Of a DNA stretch of 64,000 bases, positions 55,084 to 64,000 are shown piece by piece. Both the position numbers and the translations under genes were made by a program. How positions within the stretch are numbered: the first letter of the stretch is position 1; each line of letters begins with the position of its first letter. Below the pieces are notes generated by a model. The model was given only the letters and a program-made list of their open reading frames with translations. It was not told the origin of the DNA and did no database searches. This DNA is from Pelagicoccus mobilis (GTDB lineage Bacteria; Verrucomicrobiota; Verrucomicrobiia; Opitutales; Opitutaceae), in assembly GCF_016595505.1 (NCBI RefSeq), contig NZ_JAENIL010000021.1, positions 1 to 64,000 on the forward strand. Reading direction: 5' to 3'.

Positions 55084-56604
55084 TCACGATTCGACTTCAA
55101 TTTTGTACACGATCGCAGCATCTCCTTCAGCAGGCTCTAGCTTGGGCGAAGTTAGCTTCAATCCGCCGCGTACTCTCTTCCATTTAATCGTCTCTTCGGA
55201 ACCGAGGACTTCGACCGATTTTACTTCGAGTTCCTTTGCTTCATCGGCAAACACTTCCAACAAGATGTTCTCCGCTGGTCCTGGCCAACCGAGCTGTATC
55301 GCATAAACCGTATCCGCCTTTCTAGTATAGCGAATATCTGCTGAATTCAGATCATAGAGACCGGCCTTTATTTTGCCGTAGTTATTCCACTCGTCCTCAG
55401 GATCGCGTTTTAGCGTTGTCGGTCCCTGTCCAAACGCCACAAAGGGGCGTGTTGAGTAAATGGCTTCACCGTACAACTGGAGCCAATCCCCGATCGCTTT
55501 CATCGAAGCCACCTGCTCTTCTGGAATGATCCCTTCAGCCATAGGAGCAGCAGACAGGATCATCACTCCGTTTTTGCTCACGACCTCCGCGAGAATCCGA
55601 ATCGCTTTGCGAGGATCGATCGAACCACGCTTGTCTTTGTTGTAGGCCCAGCCGGAACCAATCTGAAAATCAGTGACCCAAACCTCAGGAGCTATATCCT
55701 CAATCGTTGCGCGTTCGAGATTCACGACTGCAACATCCGTGGGGAAATACGTACCTTTTGTATTCACAACCACATCTTTGTTCAGCTCTTGGGCCTTGTT
55801 AAAGTAGTTCGTCAAAAACTGCTTGCGATGCCCCTCGGATAAGAAACGAGGACCAAAATCCATCCAGAGATAGTCAGGACAATGTTCCTCGATCACCTCG
55901 TTCAGTTTTTCCAACCACAAATCCTGAGCCTCGTCGTAAGGCAAATTGCAATACAGCTTTTTGTACTTAGGATCTTGCGGCACTTCACAATCCTCATAAG
56001 CAACCAAAGTCTCACTTGCCGGTCGCAACCAACTCGTCTCTGGCTTTGGATAGAACATCATGTGGAATCCATGGTGAAACGTGGCCATGAACTTTATGTC
56101 ACGCTTCTTCACCTCGTCAGCGATCTCTCCAACAACATCAATCCCCGGCCCCATGTCCTTGGAATTCCAAGGATTAACCTCACTTTCCCACAACGAGAAT
56201 CCATCGTGATGCTCGGCAATCGTTCCAATGAATTTCGCTCCCATGTATTCAAACTGGTCGACCCAATCCTTAGCCGAAAAGGCATCGGCCTTCCACTGCG
56301 GCACGAAATCGTGATAGTGAACATCCCTACCGTAGGTCTTGGTGTGGTATTCGTAGATGTCTTGCCCCCACTTCTTCCGCCGATCGTACTCGTACATGAA
56401 GCGTCCGTACCACTCGTTCCCATTCCCGGGAACGTTGTAAACGCCCCAGTGGAAGTAGACCCCAAGTTTTGCGTCGGCAAACCATTCGGGAACCGCGTTG
56501 TGCTTCTTCAAGCTTTCCCACTCCGGTTCATACCTCTCTTCACCGTGTGACAAAGCAGTTGAGACAACTAAGCCTACGAAAACCGATAATGTTCTCATTT
56601 TCAT
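55084..56604 (-). CDS. Alpha-L-fucosidase (GH29)
   Basis: A secreted retaining alpha-L-fucosidase that removes terminal L-fucose from a glycan. Signal peptide about residues 1-21. The GH29 signature is clear: WFADAKLGVYFHWGVYNVPG (residues 41-60, HWG), HHDGFSLWES (132-141), and the nucleophile Asp249 in DYLWMDFGPRF. The C-terminal beta-sandwich runs from about residue 390. Length is ordinary. Position in a run with sulfatases on both sides (31 bases before one, 20 after the other) is a strong pointer to a sulfated fucose-containing glycan. Confidence 0.94.
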   Translation of the reverse strand: MKMRTLSVFVGLVVSTALSHGEERYEPEWESLKKHNAVPEWFADAKLGVYFHWGVYNVPGNGNEWYGRFMYEYDRRKKWGQDIYEYHTKTYGRDVHYHDFVPQWKADAFSAKDWVDQFEYMGAKFIGTIAEHHDGFSLWESEVNPWNSKDMGPGIDVVGEIADEVKKRDIKFMATFHHGFHMMFYPKPETSWLRPASETLVAYEDCEVPQDPKYKKLYCNLPYDEAQDLWLEKLNEVIEEHCPDYLWMDFGPRFLSEGHRKQFLTNYFNKAQELNKDVVVNTKGTYFPTDVAVVNLERATIEDIAPEVWVTDFQIGSGWAYNKDKRGSIDPRKAIRILAEVVSKNGVMILSAAPMAEGIIPEEQVASMKAIGDWLQLYGEAIYSTRPFVAFGQGPTTLKRDPEDEWNNYGKIKAGLYDLNSADIRYTRKADTVYAIQLGWPGPAENILLEVFADEAKELEVKSVEVLGSEETIKWKRVRGGLKLTSPKLEPAEGDAAIVYKIEVES

Positions 56605-56623
56605 ACCAGCTAGAGTTTAGAGC

Positions 56624-58093
56624 TTATTTCCCATCCTTCGGGTGGATGTCCAAGACCTCTGGGGGTCTGATGTCGATGGGACGATTAAACGGATTCCGAG
56701 CGGCAGGCATTTCGTTCCGGAACGCGATGTATTTTGCGAAAATATCATCCATCACTTCCGGATTCTCATGCATCACGTTTCGGGTCTCCCCCAAGTCCTT
56801 TTCCAAATCAAATAGGTGGTGCACGTTGTCTTCGATCAAGAGCTTCCACTTCCCCATGCGAGCCGCCCCCATGCGATTAGCGTACCAAAACAGAGTCTCA
56901 TGCGGTGGCTCCGAATAATAGCCCTTCATCCAAGGCAATAGATTTACCCCATCAAGATTAGTGTTTTCAGGGATCTTAACTCCTGCAGCCGCACAGAGCG
57001 TTGGATACAAATCCATAGTACTCACTGGATTCTCGATCACTGCACCTTCTAAGATACTACCTGGCCACGAAACGATGTAAGGAACTCGTATACCGCCTTC
57101 CCAAAGACTGCCCTTGTATCCATTGAGTGGAGCACATTGCCCGATCAAGTGATACGGCGTATCTTCGGGCCACCAATCCGGAATGCCGAGATGCGTCGGA
57201 TTCGCAGGGCCATTATCGCTAACCACCACCACAATCGTGTTTTCGCGCAGCCCTTCCTCCTCCAAAGCGTCCAGAATTTTGCCGATATTCTCATCGATAG
57301 AAATGGCCATCGCAGCGTATAGCTGCATCACTTCCGATTCTAAATGGCTGACCATCTTCTTATGCGACTTCTTGGCATGAAACGGACTGTGCACCGCATT
57401 GAAAGGCAGATACAAGAAGAAGGGCCGATCCTTATTCGCTTGAATAAACTCTACACTCTGACGCCCACAGCGATCTGTCAGATACTCATCGCCTTCTCGC
57501 TCCGGCCCCCACAGCATCATTTCAAAACCGCCCTTTGGCTTAGGGACGCCATCCACACCCTTATAGCTGCCGTCTGGTTCCGGAAAGAAGTTGGAACCGG
57601 CAGAGGTCAATGAGTACTCGTAGTCAAAAGTCGTCTTAGGGTAGCTCGGCAGGTTGAATTTGCCTACGATAGCAGTGACGTAACCCGCCTCAGAAAACGC
57701 TTGATTGATGTACTTGTGCTCTGGAGGAACGATGCTCTCACCTTCTCGATGCTTCAGTTTTCGAATGTCATGGTTCCACTGGATACCAAAACGTTGCTGG
57801 TGGCTACCCGTCAACAACCCGTGTCGGCTCGGCGAGCACACCGGGGCTGAAACATATCCATCGGTGAACCGAATTCCTTCTCTGGCTAACCGATCGATGT
57901 TCTCCGTTCTGAACGCCGTACCGCCATAACAAGAAGGGTCCGTATACCCCATGTCGTCGATGTTTATGAGAATTACGTTAGGTCTCTCGATCGCGCCTTT
58001 TTGATCTCCCCAGACAGGTGCACAACCAAGCGTAACTACCAAGAGGACACTCGCGATCCTCCCAAAAAAATAAACAATCTGATTCGTTTTCAT
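56624..58093 (-). CDS. Sulfatase (S1 family), secreted
   Basis: A formylglycine-dependent sulfatase. Start placed at ATG 58093 because MKTNQIVYFFGRIASVLLVV is a signal peptide with GGA just upstream; a GTG at 58123 would overlap the GH5-like gene. NVILINIDDMGYTDPSCYGG gives the metal Asp pair, VCSPSRHGLLTG is the CxPSR motif (Cys86), and VVVSDNGPANPTHLG the C-terminal active-site element. Close to GALNS/arylsulfatase A-type members. Lies 16 bases downstream of the GH5-like gene, 20 upstream of the fucosidase. Confidence 0.92.
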   Translation of the reverse strand: MKTNQIVYFFGRIASVLLVVTLGCAPVWGDQKGAIERPNVILINIDDMGYTDPSCYGGTAFRTENIDRLAREGIRFTDGYVSAPVCSPSRHGLLTGSHQQRFGIQWNHDIRKLKHREGESIVPPEHKYINQAFSEAGYVTAIVGKFNLPSYPKTTFDYEYSLTSAGSNFFPEPDGSYKGVDGVPKPKGGFEMMLWGPEREGDEYLTDRCGRQSVEFIQANKDRPFFLYLPFNAVHSPFHAKKSHKKMVSHLESEVMQLYAAMAISIDENIGKILDALEEEGLRENTIVVVVSDNGPANPTHLGIPDWWPEDTPYHLIGQCAPLNGYKGSLWEGGIRVPYIVSWPGSILEGAVIENPVSTMDLYPTLCAAAGVKIPENTNLDGVNLLPWMKGYYSEPPHETLFWYANRMGAARMGKWKLLIEDNVHHLFDLEKDLGETRNVMHENPEVMDDIFAKYIAFRNEMPAARNPFNRPIDIRPPEVLDIHPKDGK

Positions 58094-58109
58094 ATTTTCC
58101 GTTCTACTT

Positions 58110-59243
58110 TTACCGCAATTCACGGATCGTCTGCTTAATAAATTCTACCTCAGCTTTTCTGTAGGGCGTACCGTCGCTTCGAAAGATGTCGTGAAACCAC
58201 AGCGGAGGATCCTCCGGAGCAAGGGCAGGATCTCCCGTGGGGATAGGAGAGGCCTCTCCCTTAACGAGCTTTCTACTGCTCCACGGCCACTTAGTGCCCG
58301 ACTTACCGTCGACAAGCCCCCAGTTCCAACAGGCAATGTTCGCCTCCTTGAAGATAGGAAGGCACAATTCAAACGTATTGCCCGTCGATCTAGCCATGTA
58401 TTCAGTACACCATACAGGTCTTCCATCAGCCTCGCGGATCGCAGTTTCGACGGACTCCTTGAAGGCGTCAGGTTCCATATAGGTGTGAAAACTGTAGATG
58501 TCGCTGTTCTTAGCGTTCATCTCCCTTGCTTCCTGGAGCGAGCTTCCTTTCACGCATGCCGTCAGCGGCTGACTAGGCCTGACATCCCAAGCCCAATTCC
58601 ATGTATCTCTCAACAGCTTCAAGGACTTGTTCTTTCCATGACCTGGCTCGTTATAAAGGTCCCAACCAAGCACTCGGCTATCGTCTTTAAAGCGAGTCAG
58701 AACGTTTTTAACATACCGCTCTAGTTCTTCGAGGCCCTCCTGTGAATGGGTGCCTCCTTCATAAGCTAAGTTGAAGTGGTATCCAGGACTTTGCTTCCAA
58801 CCGGAGTTATGGACACCTGGAATCAGCTCTGGCTGTTTTCCATACTTAGGCTGCGCACCGTGACAGTCATCGAAGAATACAAGCAGCGTTTTGATGCCCT
58901 TGGATTCACAGATAGACAAAAATTCATCGATCCTATCGAGGAAAGCCTCCCCCTCGTGTTTATACACTAAATCATGCAAATAAACGCGCACCGTATTGAA
59001 ACCGAGATCACGAGCCATGGATAACTCACGCTCAATCGTCTCACAATCCCAAGTTGATGCCTGCCACATCTCTATCTGATTAATGGCTGTACTCGGTAGG
59101 AAATTACACCCCACTAACCAAGCTTGCTCACTGTACCACTCATTCGCTTTATCAACGCTCCATTGCCGAGAAGATGAGCTTCCAAAGACCACTGTCGTGC
59201 CAAGACAAATGACACCGACTAACTTCAATACGAGATTCTTCAT
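58110..59243 (-). CDS. GH5-like (clan GH-A) glycosidase, secreted
   Basis: A (beta/alpha)8 retaining glycosidase. Signal peptide about residues 1-22. The catalytic pair is clear: Glu199 in GWDLYNEPGHGKN (acid/base) and Glu281 in RPVWCTEYMARSTG (nucleophile), with SFHTYMEPD between. GFNTVRVYLHDLVY matches the conserved Arg of the clan. No binding module. Family-level activity is endo- or exo-beta-glycosidase; sequences of this type occur in polysaccharide loci and are often labelled beta-xylanase or cellulase, without proof. Its ATG overlaps the stop of the GH43 gene as ATGA (59240-59243), so the two are translationally coupled. Confidence 0.85.
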   Translation of the reverse strand: MKNLVLKLVGVICLGTTVVFGSSSSRQWSVDKANEWYSEQAWLVGCNFLPSTAINQIEMWQASTWDCETIERELSMARDLGFNTVRVYLHDLVYKHEGEAFLDRIDEFLSICESKGIKTLLVFFDDCHGAQPKYGKQPELIPGVHNSGWKQSPGYHFNLAYEGGTHSQEGLEELERYVKNVLTRFKDDSRVLGWDLYNEPGHGKNKSLKLLRDTWNWAWDVRPSQPLTACVKGSSLQEAREMNAKNSDIYSFHTYMEPDAFKESVETAIREADGRPVWCTEYMARSTGNTFELCLPIFKEANIACWNWGLVDGKSGTKWPWSSRKLVKGEASPIPTGDPALAPEDPPLWFHDIFRSDGTPYRKAEVEFIKQTIRELR

Positions 59244-60412
59244 CTTAATCCAAAATCTTGAACTTCTTCAGGACCTGGTACCGCGTACGCAGGATCTTTT
59301 GCACGAATGTAGATATCGCCATCATCTAAAACTCTCACATCCAGAGGCACAATGGTAGTACCGCGATGATTAATCGTTTGAGCCGTTTCTATGAGATCCC
59401 GATTTTGGATACCATCAGTATCGAGTGGGGGCGTATTGGCGTTGTAGAACGCGGTACACCACCACTTTCCGTCTCGAGTCTGAAAAGGAGTTCCGTGTCC
59501 GAGGAAGCGCCCCGCAAATTTGCGTGGCCCGTACGTTCCATCGATGGAATCAGACGTACAGTAGTAGAGATTATAGCAACCTTGACGCATCAAATCAGCC
59601 GACCACGCCGTACCGAAATGAACGTACTTTTCGCCGATCTTACGAATCGTTGCTCCCTCGTGTCCAATGATTGAAATCTCTTTCCCCTTTGAGTTTACAC
59701 GTGTGCCCGCTGGATCAATACGCGTAGGTTCAGCAGTGTAGTCGGTGAATGTACTATTAAGTGGAGCTACAAGCGTGTTCTCCCACAAAAGCCACCAGGT
59801 ATCGCCATCCTTAAACAGAGATGGGTCATGCCGTCTGTATCCAAGATTCGCCCCCATCGGGTGGGTCCAAGGACCGGAGATGTCCGGTCCCGCACTCAAA
59901 GCAAAGTTAGCTTGCTTCGCCGGACAGTGAACCAAAGCCCAACGGTTCATCTCTGGAATCCAATGCACTTCTGGAGCCCATATGACGTTGCGAGGGTTCT
60001 CCTTATGAAAACTATCCTTCAGGGAAAACGGCGCACCGAGATACTCCCAATCGATCAAATCTTTGCTACGCCAAATGCGCACGACCTGCCCTACCGCTGA
60101 CTCGTCTCCAAGACCCGGGTTGTAGGGATCAGTCTTCTCACGTGAATCACCAGGATTCATCGTAGTACCCGTCAAGTAATACATATCGTCCGGTCCCATG
60201 ACTATGTACGGATCGCGAATCCAGTCATCCTTGATGAACAAGGCACGGTCATGGCTTTTTAAGCCGGCTTCGATTTCGGCGCGTGACATTACGGGACGAA
60301 CAGGGGCATCCAGAACACCATCTCTCAGTAGCAGGTCCTTTGGCGGATTCGCATTGCTCGCACAAGAGAGCCCCAGAGCTACGAGAGCCAAGCATATATT
60401 CAATTTATTCAT
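59240..60412 (-). CDS. GH43-like glycosidase, secreted
   Basis: A second five-bladed beta-propeller of the GH43 type. Signal peptide about residues 1-22. WIRDPYIVMGPDDMYYLTGT carries the general base Asp67. Blade 2 has VIWAPEVHWIPEMNRWALV, with Glu in place of the usual Asp of APD, and RHDPSLFKDGDTWWLLWEN contributes another Asp. A clear EAP general-acid motif is not obvious, though the Glu in GHEGATIRKIGEKYVHF may serve. It is shorter than the GH43 at 52004 and lacks the C-terminal sandwich. Family activity is arabinofuranosidase, xylosidase or exo-galactosidase. It is 13 bases after a sulfatase and coupled to the GH5-like gene. Confidence 0.82.
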   Translation of the reverse strand: MNKLNICLALVALGLSCASNANPPKDLLLRDGVLDAPVRPVMSRAEIEAGLKSHDRALFIKDDWIRDPYIVMGPDDMYYLTGTTMNPGDSREKTDPYNPGLGDESAVGQVVRIWRSKDLIDWEYLGAPFSLKDSFHKENPRNVIWAPEVHWIPEMNRWALVHCPAKQANFALSAGPDISGPWTHPMGANLGYRRHDPSLFKDGDTWWLLWENTLVAPLNSTFTDYTAEPTRIDPAGTRVNSKGKEISIIGHEGATIRKIGEKYVHFGTAWSADLMRQGCYNLYYCTSDSIDGTYGPRKFAGRFLGHGTPFQTRDGKWWCTAFYNANTPPLDTDGIQNRDLIETAQTINHRGTTIVPLDVRVLDDGDIYIRAKDPAYAVPGPEEVQDFGLR

Positions 60413-60425
60413 ACAGTTCCATTTT

Positions 60426-61811
60426 TCACTCTGCGATTAACCAATCCTTCGGAGCCACAAAACCTTCCGCCCCTATTAAATATGGGGGAATTGAGTCTTC
60501 TGGCTGAAGCCGGCGGAATGTAACTAACTTGCCGAAAAGTCGTTCAGTGGTTTCCGGGTTAACAGAGGCCAAATCTTCCGATTCGTTCGGGTCGGAATCC
60601 AATTTGAACAACTCGACACGTTGCCCCTCGATTCTCCCGCTTACGATGTCCGGCCCGTTTATTACTAGTTTCCAATCTCCCGAAATAACCGAATAGCACT
60701 CTTTGTCTCGTCCTGGCTGACCATGGTAGAAATAGAGGTCTCTTTCCGGAATCGTTTCCTCTCTGCCAGATAAAACACCGCCAAGGTCAACACCGTCTAG
60801 AGACAGCTCCAATGCCCCTGTATCCACGCCAGCAAGTTCCAAAACGGTTGGGGCAATATCCGTATACACCATGCGCTGACTAAGTTTTCGACCGCCGTCC
60901 CACTTTGGATAGCGTACGCAAGCCGGAACTCGCACTCCTCCCTCATAAGTAGTGAGCTTTCCGCCATTCAATGGGGCGTTACCTCCCTTTATTGAGTGGT
61001 GAGCTCCATTGTCGCTGAAAAACCATACGATAGTATCATCTGCTTCACCCGTGTCCTCAATCGCCTCCAGGATCTGCCCTATAGCCTCGTCCATGGCTGT
61101 GATCATTGCGAAGTGGATCTGCGTGTTTTTGTGCTCGATCCCTTTGTAGTGCTCAAGGTACTTCTCCGGCACCTGGTTTGGATTATGCGGAGCATTGAAG
61201 GGAATGTAACACAAATACGGTGCCTCTCCCTTGGCAGCTTCTCGAATGAATGCAGATGCATCCTGGCCGGTTAACTCAGTTATGTATCCATCAACTTGCA
61301 ACGGTTCATCGTTCCGATGCCAATCCAACTCGCCGTCACGTTCACGTGTGAAATAATCAATCGCCCCATTGTAGCAGCCCACAAAATCCGTAAATCCGCG
61401 GCTGTTTGGTTGCCACTCCCTCTTCCAGTGCCCCAAGTGCCACTTTCCAAAAATCCCCCGCCTTTCGTATCCAACTTCTGATAACGCCTCCGCCAGAGTC
61501 GTTTCGCTGGCAGGCAGACCAACCTCACGCCAAGGAGAAATCACTGCTCGAGCACGCCCGTAACGGATGGGGTACCTTCCAGTAAGCAAGCCAGCACGCG
61601 TCGGACTACACATTGGCGAAACATAGAAACGATCCAATTCGATACCCTCCGCACACAGTCGGTCGAGGTTAGGCGTCTTCATAACCTCCCGATTGTGCCA
61701 ACCGACTGAATTCCAGCCCAAATCATCAGCCAGAATAATGACAACGTTTGGCTGCTCGGTCGCTTTGACAGCAGTACAGAAGCAAAGAAATGCAAAGACC
61801 AGCCGGATCAC
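60426..61811 (-). CDS. Sulfatase (S1 family), secreted
   Basis: A formylglycine-dependent sulfatase. Signal peptide about residues 1-18. NVVIILADDLGWNSVGWHNR supplies the metal Asp pair, and SPMCSPTRAGLLTGRYPIRY has the CxPTR form of the maturation motif with Cys68. IFGKWHLGHW and WFFSDNGAHHSIKGGNAPL complete the active site in the arylsulfatase B-like manner. Its ATG overlaps the stop of the upstream sulfatase as ATGA (61808-61811), one of two such joints between adjacent sulfatases. Confidence 0.92.
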   Translation of the reverse strand: MIRLVFAFLCFCTAVKATEQPNVVIILADDLGWNSVGWHNREVMKTPNLDRLCAEGIELDRFYVSPMCSPTRAGLLTGRYPIRYGRARAVISPWREVGLPASETTLAEALSEVGYERRGIFGKWHLGHWKREWQPNSRGFTDFVGCYNGAIDYFTRERDGELDWHRNDEPLQVDGYITELTGQDASAFIREAAKGEAPYLCYIPFNAPHNPNQVPEKYLEHYKGIEHKNTQIHFAMITAMDEAIGQILEAIEDTGEADDTIVWFFSDNGAHHSIKGGNAPLNGGKLTTYEGGVRVPACVRYPKWDGGRKLSQRMVYTDIAPTVLELAGVDTGALELSLDGVDLGGVLSGREETIPERDLYFYHGQPGRDKECYSVISGDWKLVINGPDIVSGRIEGQRVELFKLDSDPNESEDLASVNPETTERLFGKLVTFRRLQPEDSIPPYLIGAEGFVAPKDWLIAE

Positions 61812-63490
61812 TCTTTCTTCTCCTTCTTCTTTTTAACGGGTTTGGGATAAACCCGCTCTTGATCCGCCCAATGTTCCCACTGAGCCATCATACGTTCAGC
61901 TCTTTCTGGCTCGGAAGCGACTAAGTCGTTGAGCTCCGTTCGGTCATCTGAGAGATTGTAGAGTTCCCACTGTGCTCGCTGAACCCCTTCCTGAGCCGCT
62001 ACACCACGACCGACTAGCTTCCAGTTACCGTCTATGACAAAGGCATTGTTCTCATGCTCAGAAAACAACGGGCCGCTCCGCGGTATAGACTTTCCCTCGA
62101 ACGCAGGCGATAGTGATACGCCTCGCAAAGGATGGATGTCATTAGAGTCATAGATTTTCGGATACTGCGTGTCGGTCAGTTCCAATATTGTCGGCACTAC
62201 ATCAATTACCTGAGCAGGCGCGTCATACCATTCTGACTGCGGCTGTATACCTATTGGCCAATGCACGAAAAACGGCGTCGCCGCACCACCTTCGTGCGTG
62301 TAGTGTTTGTAGAGTCGAAACGGTGTGCTGGAGACGTTGGCCCAAGCAGCACCATAGTTCATGTTGTGCTGCTGATTACGCTCTTCAGCATCCCAGATAT
62401 TGAAGCGACCTAATGTTGGTCCCTCAGCACACGCCCCGTTGTCGGATAGGAACATGATAAGCGTATTGTCGAGCTGTCCGCTTTCTTCCAATACAGAAAC
62501 CAACTTGCCGACATTCCAGTCTACCCGGTCGACCATAGCCGCATAAACAGCCATACGCATATCCATTTCTTTCTGCTTTTCAGCATCAAGGGAATCCCAA
62601 GCGGGCACCTTCTTGTCACGCAGCGATAACTCCCACTCTGGTTTTACCAACCCGATCTCGATCTGCCGTTGGTAACGTCGCTCACGAAGTTCATCCCACC
62701 CCATCATGTATTGGCCGACGTATTTCTCGATATCCTCTTCGTGCGCTTGGTGCGGCCAGTGGGGCGCCGTATAGGTCAGATAGAGGAAAAACGGTCGATC
62801 TTCGCCCTCTCGCTCCTCATTGATGAAACGAATCGCATAATCTGTAAACGCGTCCGTTGTGTAATAAGGTCGGTCGGTAGTGCTCACCAATTCCTCAAGC
62901 TTTTCATTGCCAAACTGAATATGCCGCGGCTCCTCCGGAAAGAAGAAGCGAGTCGCTCCTGAGATGCAGCCGTAGAACTTCTCGAAGCCCCTCTGCAATG
63001 GCCAACGATCCTGTGAGTTGTAGCCGAGATGCCATTTGCCACTCATCAAAGTAGCGTATCCCGCGGGCTTCAGGACTTCAGCAATCGTCACACAATTGCG
63101 ATTAAGGAAGCCGCGATAATTTGGGTACTGCTCTCCGTAGTCATGCCAATCACCAGTCGGTGGTGGCGGATTGGTCATGTGCCCGATCCCTGTTAAATGG
63201 GGGTGAAGCCCTGTCATCAGCGACGCACGGGTTGGGCAGCAACGAGAGGCGTTATAAAAGTTGGAAAAGCGAACACCTCCTGCTGCCAATCGATCAAGGT
63301 TCGGGGTTTTGATTTCGCCCCCGTAGCAGCCGATATCGGAGAAGCCCATATCGTCGACCATGATGATCACGATGTTCGGCTTGTCATGAGCTTGTCGAAT
63401 TGGACGTTCCGACGCTATTGCAGATATCGCAAGCGTTAACGAGAAAAGAACCTGAAATAGTGTTTTCACTACTTTCTTTTGTGAACTCAT
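61808..63490 (-). CDS. Sulfatase (S1 family), secreted
   Basis: The longest sulfatase in the run (560 residues). Signal peptide about residues 1-27. NIVIIMVDDMGFSDIGCYGG, then ASRCCPTRASLMTGLHP with the CxPTR motif (Cys84, followed by a second cysteine) and SGKWHLGYNSQDRWPLQRGF. IMFLSDNGACAEGP is the C-terminal active-site element. The fold resembles arylsulfatases of the longer AslA type. The C-terminus ends in a lysine/glutamate-rich tail (KPVKKKKEKKE). Start and stop overlap by ATGA with both neighbouring sulfatase genes. Confidence 0.92.
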   Translation of the reverse strand: MSSQKKVVKTLFQVLFSLTLAISAIASERPIRQAHDKPNIVIIMVDDMGFSDIGCYGGEIKTPNLDRLAAGGVRFSNFYNASRCCPTRASLMTGLHPHLTGIGHMTNPPPPTGDWHDYGEQYPNYRGFLNRNCVTIAEVLKPAGYATLMSGKWHLGYNSQDRWPLQRGFEKFYGCISGATRFFFPEEPRHIQFGNEKLEELVSTTDRPYYTTDAFTDYAIRFINEEREGEDRPFFLYLTYTAPHWPHQAHEEDIEKYVGQYMMGWDELRERRYQRQIEIGLVKPEWELSLRDKKVPAWDSLDAEKQKEMDMRMAVYAAMVDRVDWNVGKLVSVLEESGQLDNTLIMFLSDNGACAEGPTLGRFNIWDAEERNQQHNMNYGAAWANVSSTPFRLYKHYTHEGGAATPFFVHWPIGIQPQSEWYDAPAQVIDVVPTILELTDTQYPKIYDSNDIHPLRGVSLSPAFEGKSIPRSGPLFSEHENNAFVIDGNWKLVGRGVAAQEGVQRAQWELYNLSDDRTELNDLVASEPERAERMMAQWEHWADQERVYPKPVKKKKEKKE

Positions 63491-64000
63491 TTTCGGCGGC
63501 GATCTTTCCGTTTCCGCTCCTTAGCGGCCATTTCCGTTTCCACGCCGGCGTCACCTTGCTGCTTCATCCAACCATCAAGTTCCGCTTTCAGTCTCTTGAA
63601 CTCTTCCGCATATTCAGGATTCCCCGCCAGATTTCTCATCTCGAACGGATCTTTGCTCATGTCATAGAGTTCGTACTCGGGCCGCTTCCTATATCTGGAT
63701 ACCTGTTCCTGAGCAAAGGCATCGCCTGCTTCTGCCCTTCTTTCCCATGACTGAAACGTGGCGTTCTGGAAGGTCACCGAATTTTGGAATTCACCTTCGG
63801 GATTCAGATTCCAGATGAGCCTAAACCGTTTGTCGCGCACACTACGGATTCCAAACGCCTCAGGCCCCTTACCAATGCCACTCGATGTCTGAACTCCAAA
63901 CGAGTAGTCGTGATGGTGATGCTCGTCACCTTTTAGCAAAGCAGTCAAACTTCGTCCGTCAAAGACCCCGTTCTCCACACGCCCTCCCGCCAACTCAATC
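63487..64000 (-). CDS. Sulfatase C-terminal part, cut by the window edge
   Basis: The C-terminal part of another sulfatase that begins beyond the right edge. The open frame continues through position 64000 without a start, reading ELAGGRVENGVFDGRSLTAL, the typical segment after the sulfatase core, then RSVRDKRFRLIWNLNPEGEF and YELYDMSKDPFEMRNLAGNP near the end. The catalytic Cys motif is outside the window. It ends in a basic tail (KERKRKDRRRK). The stop overlaps the next sulfatase start as ATGA (63487-63490), so the run extends to the right. Confidence 0.88.
   Translation of the reverse strand, partial: IELAGGRVENGVFDGRSLTALLKGDEHHHHDYSFGVQTSSGIGKGPEAFGIRSVRDKRFRLIWNLNPEGEFQNSVTFQNATFQSWERRAEAGDAFAQEQVSRYRKRPEYELYDMSKDPFEMRNLAGNPEYAEEFKRLKAELDGWMKQQGDAGVETEMAAKERKRKDRRRK

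Noticed and set aside
55882-56550. Plus-strand open frame of 222 codons opposite the GH29 gene
   Set aside because: Shadow of the fucosidase, which has full family motifs on the other strand.

Overview
The window reads as a carbohydrate-catabolism island of a marine Verrucomicrobiota bacterium, most likely of the Opitutae/Opitutia type. This placement is by protein style, not by a marker gene. The indicators are a large TonB-dependent receptor with no SusD partner, the paired DUF1592 (haem c motif) and DUF1552 proteins, many Tat-signal Gfo/Idh/MocA proteins, DUF1080 proteins, LacI-family regulators, and TSP3-type acidic repeats followed by a C-terminal module in secreted proteins. I see no rRNA, tRNA, CRISPR array, transposase or phage gene.

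Left block (201-18568, all + strand): SGNH hydrolase, DUF1592 and DUF1552 pair, a GH30-like protein and a sulfatase. These are followed by a compact four-gene cassette, isomerase / Gfo-Idh-MocA / Gfo-Idh-MocA / isomerase (8800-12695), then a LacI regulator (12819), a GH9-type glycosidase and a Tat-signal Gfo/Idh/MocA protein ending at a clear terminator. Middle block (18816-33747): a 1215-residue TonB receptor divergent from an MDR dehydrogenase, a TPR / FG-GAP / TPR trio, two divergent LacI regulators, and a GPH-type sugar symporter translationally coupled to a sulfatase.

Right block: a 1575-residue secreted beta-rich protein, a sulfatase without an ordinary start codon, and two adjacent broken glycosidase genes (40718-46171). 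One of these carries a single frameshift. The other carries a frameshift and an in-frame TAG. From the right edge to 46288 a long minus-strand gene series contains five sulfatases (one cut by the edge), two GH43-like enzymes, a GH5-like enzyme, a GH29 alpha-L-fucosidase, a DUF1593 protein and two DUF1080 / Gfo-Idh-MocA pairs.

As a system, eight sulfatases plus fucosidase, GH43, GH50-like, GH9 and GH5-like enzymes point to a sulfated, fucose-containing algal polysaccharide (inference). Outer-membrane uptake would be by the TonB receptor and inner-membrane uptake by the GPH symporter. The secreted Gfo/Idh/MocA + DUF1080 pairs suggest a periplasmic oxidise-then-cleave (3-keto-glycoside) route working beside the classical hydrolases. 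The cytosolic isomerase/dehydrogenase cassette would process the products.

The most informative non-coding signal is a LacI-type operator, TGAAACCTGTTTCA. It is found twice before the LacI gene at 12819, and in variant form before the isomerase cassette, the DUF1592 gene, and between the TonB receptor and MDR genes. It suggests one local regulator ties these units together.
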